A DNA stretch of 64,000 nucleotides from Verrucomicrobiota bacterium (GTDB taxonomy: Bacteria; Verrucomicrobiota; Verrucomicrobiia; Limisphaerales; J093). The translations under genes and the position numbers were made by a program. Positions 58,856 to 64,000 of the stretch are shown piece after piece. The stretch is taken from NCBI GenBank assembly GCA_027493615.1, contig JAOSKK010000001.1, positions 239,629 to 303,628 on the forward strand. Direction: 5' to 3'. Every line of letters starts with the position of its first letter. Position 1 is the first letter of the stretch. The notes under the pieces were generated by a model. It did no database searches. It worked only from the letters and a program-made list of their open reading frames with translations, and was not told where the DNA came from.

Positions 58856-59229
58856 GCGCGGCGATCCTGCAGGGGGTTCCGGCCACGACCCTGGATACGG
58901 ATCTTTGGATCGACCTTCCGCCACGACAGTACATCCGCGTGCTCAACCTGTGTGTCGGTTTGGGGGCCACCATTCGCGCCAACACCGTGGTGGAACTGAC
59001 CGATGGAGCCCAGGTCAACTTCCTGTACGAGGTTCATGGGTTGCGGGGTTTCCAGGCCGAGTACCAGACTGCCCGACGTCTCCGTTGGCTGGGCCGGTGG
59101 GTGCGCGTCCTGCCCCTGGAGCGGATCCTGGCCAGCAAGCGATTTGTGGGGCGGCCCAAGGATCTGGCCCACCTGCCCCTCATTGAGGAGACGATCCGGC
59201 TGCGGCGCCGGTTGGCCCGCCGGGACTGA
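58726..59229 (+). CDS. Nucleotidyltransferase-like protein (start uncertain)
   Basis: The core is HALREAGLRFQVVGMSAAIL, QGVPATTLDTDLWIDLP and then VRVLPLERILASKRFVGRPK DL, matching the small nucleotidyltransferase/AbiEii-like fold with its G-S-A and DxD-like (DTDLW) steps. The frame is open back to 58651; GTG 58726 keeps the first helix, whereas ATG 58852 would overlap the first gene's stop as ATGA but would cut the fold. It could be the transferase partner of the small gene. Intact to its stop. Confidence 0.6.
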   Translation: MAVRPVAERDAGRALADARELSPLARLVHALREAGLRFQVVGMSAAILQGVPATTLDTDLWIDLPPRQYIRVLNLCVGLGATIRANTVVELTDGAQVNFLYEVHGLRGFQAEYQTARRLRWLGRWVRVLPLERILASKRFVGRPKDLAHLPLIEETIRLRRRLARRD

Positions 59230-59289
59230 CGGGGCCAAGCCCGGCAGGAGGACGGCGTCCCGCGGTTGCGGGAGTGCCGGAGCCACAAT

Positions 59290-59313
59290 GCCTCCTCACG
59301 CCGGCGCCTACAG
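59290..59313. repeat. Half copy of hairpin repeat family 2
   Basis: GCCTCCTCACGCCGGCGCCT then ACAG matches the right arm of the palindrome at 58519-58594 with one change. No left arm is seen. Confidence 0.6.
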
Positions 59314-59358
59314 ACGCCACGAGACACTCCGGCCAGGCGCATCCGCTGGCCCTTTGCC

Positions 59359-62300
59359 TCAAGGCAGCAACACGGCGCGGTAAAGTCGGCTGGTGCGAGC
59401 GCTGGCGGGATCTTCGAAGTCCAGCGCCATCGCGTCGGCCGCGCGCGCCTCGCCGAGCGGTTGCCAGTCCGCGGTTCCCAAGGCGTTCGTGAACTCGATG
59501 CGATAGTGCCGACCGGCCTGCGTGCGAACCGTCAGACGGACGCTGCCCGAGGGCAGAAGCTGGATCGCTGTGAACTCGGGCGCGACCGGTGGTTGTCCGG
59601 CGTTGGCTCCGCGGGGCGTGGGAGCAGGCAGGATCTGGAGGGTCGCGGCACCATCCGGCACGCGGCCCTGACTGACGTTCTCGCTCTGCGGACCAAACGT
59701 CACCTGGTCGGACAGGCTGCCGTCCGGCCGGGTCAGCAGGATGGCTTCGCCGTCCTGGCTCAGCCGGAAGTTCACGTGAAGATCGGCGCGGCCCGGCTGG
59801 TTTTGGCCGGTCTCCTCGTCCGCCCAGACCAGCAGGAAGCCGCGGGCCGGGACGACATAGCCGGCCGGGATCCGGAACTTGAAAGGCCGGGCAGGGTCAT
59901 CACTCAGACCCCAATCCTGCAGGGACACGTCGCGCGCCGCCGGGTTGTAGAGCTCGAACCAGTCCTGGTAGCGGTTGTCGGCCGGATCGGCGATGCCGCT
60001 GGCGAAGGTATTGGCCGCCATCCATTCGTTGATCCAGACGATCGCCGGCGGCGGCGGTGTTTGGTTGGAGACACCCGGCGTGGGCCCGGCGAGGAGGCGC
60101 CGCCCGTAAGGCTCGCCGTCCGGCAGGCTCCCGAAGCTCTGATCGGCGGCGAGGGACTCGTAGGGAAGGTAGTCAAGGATCTCGGCGCCCTGCTCCCCCT
60201 GGCGGAACAACACCACACTGCCCGCCGCCCCGCCGGGTCGAAAATCCGTGTGCAGCGCGGACGCCGACGACTCCTGCGGCTCACCGTCAGCCCAAATCAG
60301 CAGGTAACTCCCTGGTTCGATCGTGGTTTCCGGCGGAAACGCCCACGGCTGGACCGGGGGAATCGCGGCCGCCAGGAGGAGACCCGCGAGGTTCACTGGA
60401 TCGCGGCCAGCGTTGAACAGTTCGATCCAGGGCTCGCGCTCGCCTGCGCGGTCGGTCGGCCCGGTCAGGTTGCGCGACTGGATTTCGTTGAGCCAGACCG
60501 GTGCAAATGGTGGCAGTTTCCGCGCCACTGTATTCGCGGCTCCGGGTGAGTAAGGGCCGGATGTCGCCGGGGCTGGATCCACGGTGACCGTGAGGCCGCG
60601 GCCAGACAAACGGGCGGTAAAGGGCCCGCCGTTGGTGCTCTGGCGGTACCAAAAGCTGAGCGTGTAAGGCTGCCCCTGGACGAGTGCGGGCGTGAGTTCC
60701 TGGTAGATCGAACTGGCGCGCGTGCTGCCCCCGCTGCTGGCGACCAGATGCAGGCTGGCGTTGCCGCTCCGTTTGATGGTGTCGCTCAAGGTGGACGCGG
60801 CATGGTTCGGCGAAACCACCCACGCGCCGCCCAGGGGGGCTTCGAAGTCCCCGTTCCGCACCGCGTTCACACCCGCCTCCGCGACCGCTCCCGGCACCAG
60901 CCAAAGGTCATCGAGGTAAAGGTCGCCGGCCGACTCGAGGTACAGGTACAGACTCGAACTCGACGCCGTGCCCTGGACGATCACCTGCACCCAATGCGGC
61001 TCGACCTGCTGGCCCGGTTCGGCCGCCGCCCAGTTGGCGACGCGCCGGTTGTCTTGCCCCGGATCGATCAACTGCAGCGACGGGCCGCGGCCATCGGCCG
61101 CCACCGGCCACGGCAACCGGTTTTCGTACCCGACCTGGTTCACAACCGTTTCTTCGCCCGCGCCGGGGCCAGGTCGCAACAACGTGAGCACCTCGCCGTC
61201 GTTGCGGAGGTTGCCGGGGTACACCGCCGCCGGCAGAGGCGCCCCGGCCCCGTAGGCGTCGGCGAAGCCGAGCCGGTCGCCGGCCAGCAACAGGTACTGA
61301 CCGGCCCCCAGGGTCGTCCCGGGCGGGAACGTGAACCCGAGCCCGTCCACCCGCCAGCCGGACAAGTCAAAGGCCGTGTCCGTCGAACGGTTGAACAGCT
61401 CGACAAACGAAGCGTTGGCGGCGGCCGGGTGGTACATGATCTCGTTGAAGACCACCGCGCCTTCGGGCACGACGGGAGGCCCTGTGTACACCACCGTCCG
61501 CGTGGCGACGGCGTTCGCGAGCGGCCGACCGCGCCCGTCGAAGCCAGCCAACTCGAGCACGTTCGTGGCCCCGGCCACCGGCAACTGCAGCGTCCATTGG
61601 TTGATCGAGCTCCAGGACAGCGGCCAGGCGACACCGTTCACCCGCAGCGTGTGCAAGGTCACCGGGGCGGTGCCGGTGAAGGTGACCAGGTTGGCGGCTG
61701 TGGTGACCTGGGGGGGCCAAGAACCGTGAAGGGCGCGTTGCCCCCAGCAGCGTGGATGGTCGCGACCGCGTAATCCCCGCGCTGCCGGATGTATTCGGTG
61801 ATCGAAGCGAAGTTCTGTTCGGGCACGAACCGGTTGTAGTGCGTGATCCATGGTCCCATGTAGGCCGGGTTGAAGCCGGCCTCGATCAAGTCGAGCACGT
61901 GCGCGTAGAAGCGCCGCAGGTTGGCCGGCAGGTTGAAGACGCGCGTGAGGTTGCGGTCGCCCAAGAGCCCGGACGTGGCCCCACGGACAAACGAGAAATC
62001 CATGTCGACGAGAAAGGGCACGAACCGCCCGTCGTCGGGGCGCAGGTAGACGAGCAGGTTGTGGTCGTTCCCGAAGGTGTAGCTGTCGCCGACGCCGCAC
62101 AGGCTGACGAGGGCCCAGGCGCGCGTCCAGGCCTCGAGATCCATGGCGTCGCGGGTCTGCGCCTCGAACGTGGGTCCGGCCAGACCGAGCGTCCGCCCCA
62201 GCCGCATCAGCGGGCGATAGTCGTCCGCGTCGCGATGGTTCTTGATCATGAAGTTGTAGCGATACAGCTCCGGGTCCCCGCCCAGGTCCTGGAAATCCAC

Positions 62301-64000
62301 CCCGAGAACATTGTCCGGTTGGGGCTGCTTGTAGCCGGCGGCATTCGCGGTGGTGGGATAGTAGATGAGTTCGAGCTCGAAGAGTGTGCCGTCGCCACCG
62401 TTCGCGTAGGCGCTCTCGAGGAACTCGTCCTCGTGACGGGGCGCGAGGAGGGCCGAACTCGAGTGACTGGTCCGGGGAGCGATCACCTTGCAGAGGTCAA
62501 CCGGCGGGCCGGGGATGCCGCCCACGCGGGTGAGGAGGTGTTTGATGAGGATCTCGAGCTGCTTGTTCCCCGTGGCATCCCCGGCGCCGGAACGGTCGAT
62601 GAGCATCACGGGGGTGCACGTCGCGGAAAAGGTCGTCCGGCGGGAAGGCGAGGTGGAAGCTCACGCGGGTGTCGCTGTAGCGGCCGCGCTGGCTGCCCTT
62701 GAGCCGCACGCCCACGTCGTAGTAAGCCCGGCGATCGTTGTAGATGACCGTCGCGGGGAGCTCCTCGTTGCTCATCACATTGGTGAACGCATGCAGCAAG
62801 TCGCGGTTGGCCGGCGTCAGCAGGAGCCGCAGGTTGTGGCCGCGCCGCGAGTCGATCTGGTTGTCCTTGACGACATACAATGCCCCTGCGTTGCGGCCCC
62901 CGGCGGGCAGGTGGCGGTCGCGCCGAGCGCATCCGCGGCCTCGACATAGAACTGCACGACAGTACCCGCCGTCGCCCCCGGGAGGTTGGCCGCGTGAACC
63001 CCGGCGTCGTTCCGGACCATCGTCGTGCTCGCCCAGGCACCGCCGTTGACCGACCACCACAACGTGACCGCCGCCACGCCCTGCGGATCCTGCACCGGCA
63101 CGGACACGGTCACGGGGGTGCCGGGATTCGGGACCACCGGCGTGTGTTGCAAGGGGCCGAAGGTCGGACCGAGGTTCGGGGTGAACCGTGAGTTGGGTGC
63201 GCCGGGCGTGCCGGTCTTCGCGGGCCGATTCAGCACCGTGGTGCGGGCCGCGCGGTTGAAGTACAGGCGGGTGTTGAGCCGCGGGTTGCCTGTGAGCCAA
63301 CGCGCCCGGAAAGAGATCTCGTACTCCCGCCCATCGACGACGCTCCGCCCGTTGCGCAGCGTGGTTTCCAGGTGGTTGTGCATGTGCTCCTGCGGACCGG
63401 TGGCGACGAGATGAAGGACGTGGTTGCCCGGCTGGTCGGGGTCGGGAATCACACGGCTGTGGCGATGGGTACCCAGGGCTCGCCACCCGGCCATGCCGTT
63501 CTCGAAATCGCCGTTGCTCACCAACTCGACGGGTGTGCCCGCGGGTGTTTCCACGACGCGGAGGTCATCGATCAGGCACTCGCCGGCATCGAGCAGGCCG
63601 AGGACAAAGTCATTCCATTGCGTGGGCTGCGTGCCGGAGGGGAAGCCAGCCACACGGCGATAGCTGACCCTCTCCCAGGAGGACTTGCCGGACTCGTCGC
63701 TTGCGGCCCAGGCTTCCGGACGCGCGTTGTCGGCGAACGGATCCCGGAGCTCCAGGCTCGACCCGCCTCCATCGGCCGCGGCCGGCCAGGGGCTGCGATC
63801 GTAGTAGTGCACCTCGTCGGCGGGATTGCCGGCGGCATCGCGCAGCCAGATCCGCTCACCGCGACGGGAAAGGCGCCCAGCGAAATCGCCCACGATGTCG
63901 ATCCCGGGGTATTCCGCCCGCAACACCGCGGCGTCCCGGGCCACCACCAGGTAGCCGCCTGGCGCGAGGTGCTGTCCCACCGCAAAACGGTAGGCAATGC
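59359..64000 (-). CDS. Giant CotH / lamin-tail-domain surface protein (frameshifts, N-terminus off window)
   Basis: More than 1,540 residues are seen; the start lies beyond the right edge. From the N-terminal side: a lamin-tail-like piece (LAPGGYLVVARDAAVLRAEY), a carbohydrate-binding-like sandwich (VELVSNGDFENGMAGWRALG), then a CotH-type domain (YNDRRAYYDVGVRLKGSQRG, FLVDMDFSFVRGATSG). Three lamin-tail domains follow (VVFNEIMYHPAAANASFVEL; VWLNEIQSRNLTGPTDRAGE; VWINEWMAANTFASGIADPA). The C-terminus reads GRHYRIEFTNALGTADWQPL. Frame joins are needed near 62905, 62610 and 61720. This CotH+LTD layout is common in Verrucomicrobiota and Planctomycetota; the role is probably cell-surface. Confidence 0.85.

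Overview
**Organism.** The window is GC-rich chromosomal DNA, most likely from an uncultured member of the Verrucomicrobiota (Limisphaerales/Pedosphaera-like). This is an inference from gene content: a PEP-CTERM protein, an H-X9-DG pseudopilin-like protein, a Ser/Thr kinase fused to WD40 repeats, two CotH proteins (one with lamin-tail domains), a delta-60-repeat protein, a triple LamG/Ig protein, Tat-exported Gfo/Idh/MocA proteins, GH109-, GH20- and GH71-like proteins, and abundant short palindromic repeats. I see no rRNA, phage, plasmid, insertion sequence or CRISPR array.

**Sequence quality.** About 45 apparent frameshifts interrupt roughly 24 genes, including gatB, cimA and korAB. Where I checked, the reading frame is restored by adding one base (sometimes two) to a run of 4 to 7 G or C. 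The simplest explanation is homopolymer under-calling in a long-read assembly. I therefore annotate these loci as single genes with frameshifts, not as pseudogenes.

**Layout.** 1-5 kb: GH109-like oxidoreductase and SGNH hydrolase (both -), then an ECF sigma / anti-sigma-like / DUF3106 cluster (+). 5-13 kb: DciA-like protein (-), Ser/Thr kinase-WD40 and CotH (+), and a large exported unknown (-). 13-24.7 kb: a polytopic membrane protein and a SWIM-SNF2 ATPase (+), nnr-msrA (-, overlapping), an NCS1-like permease and a Gfo/Idh/MocA protein (+). 24.8-31.5 kb: delta-60-repeat protein (-), glutamine synthetase-like protein and GH20-like protein (+), pseudopilin-like protein and tRNA-Leu (-). 31.6-34.7 kb: DHH phosphoesterase, PEP-CTERM protein and FHA membrane protein (all -). 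34.9-37.7 kb: korA-korB (+). 37.8-47.9 kb: a five-gene same-strand run read from 47.9 kb downward: membrane spermidine-synthase-like protein, carbon-nitrogen hydrolase, gatB, DUF748 protein, cimA. 48-54 kb: GH71/99-like protein (+), PPi-type phosphofructokinase (-), exported protein plus PQQ-repeat protein (+), tRNA-His. 54.4-64 kb: a small Cys-containing ORF with strong expression signals, HIT and STAS genes (-), the LamG/Ig protein (+), a small gene overlapping a nucleotidyltransferase-like gene (+), and a giant CotH/lamin-tail protein (-) running off the end.

**How the parts relate.** Core metabolism (PPi-PFK, KorAB, CimA, GatB) sits among many exported carbohydrate-active or surface proteins, suggesting a polysaccharide-degrading heterotroph. 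The most interesting non-coding structure is three families of short repeats. One forms REP-like hairpins that supply the stop codons of two genes. Another is read in frame inside gatB and the DUF748 gene. I found no convincing new defence or mobile system.
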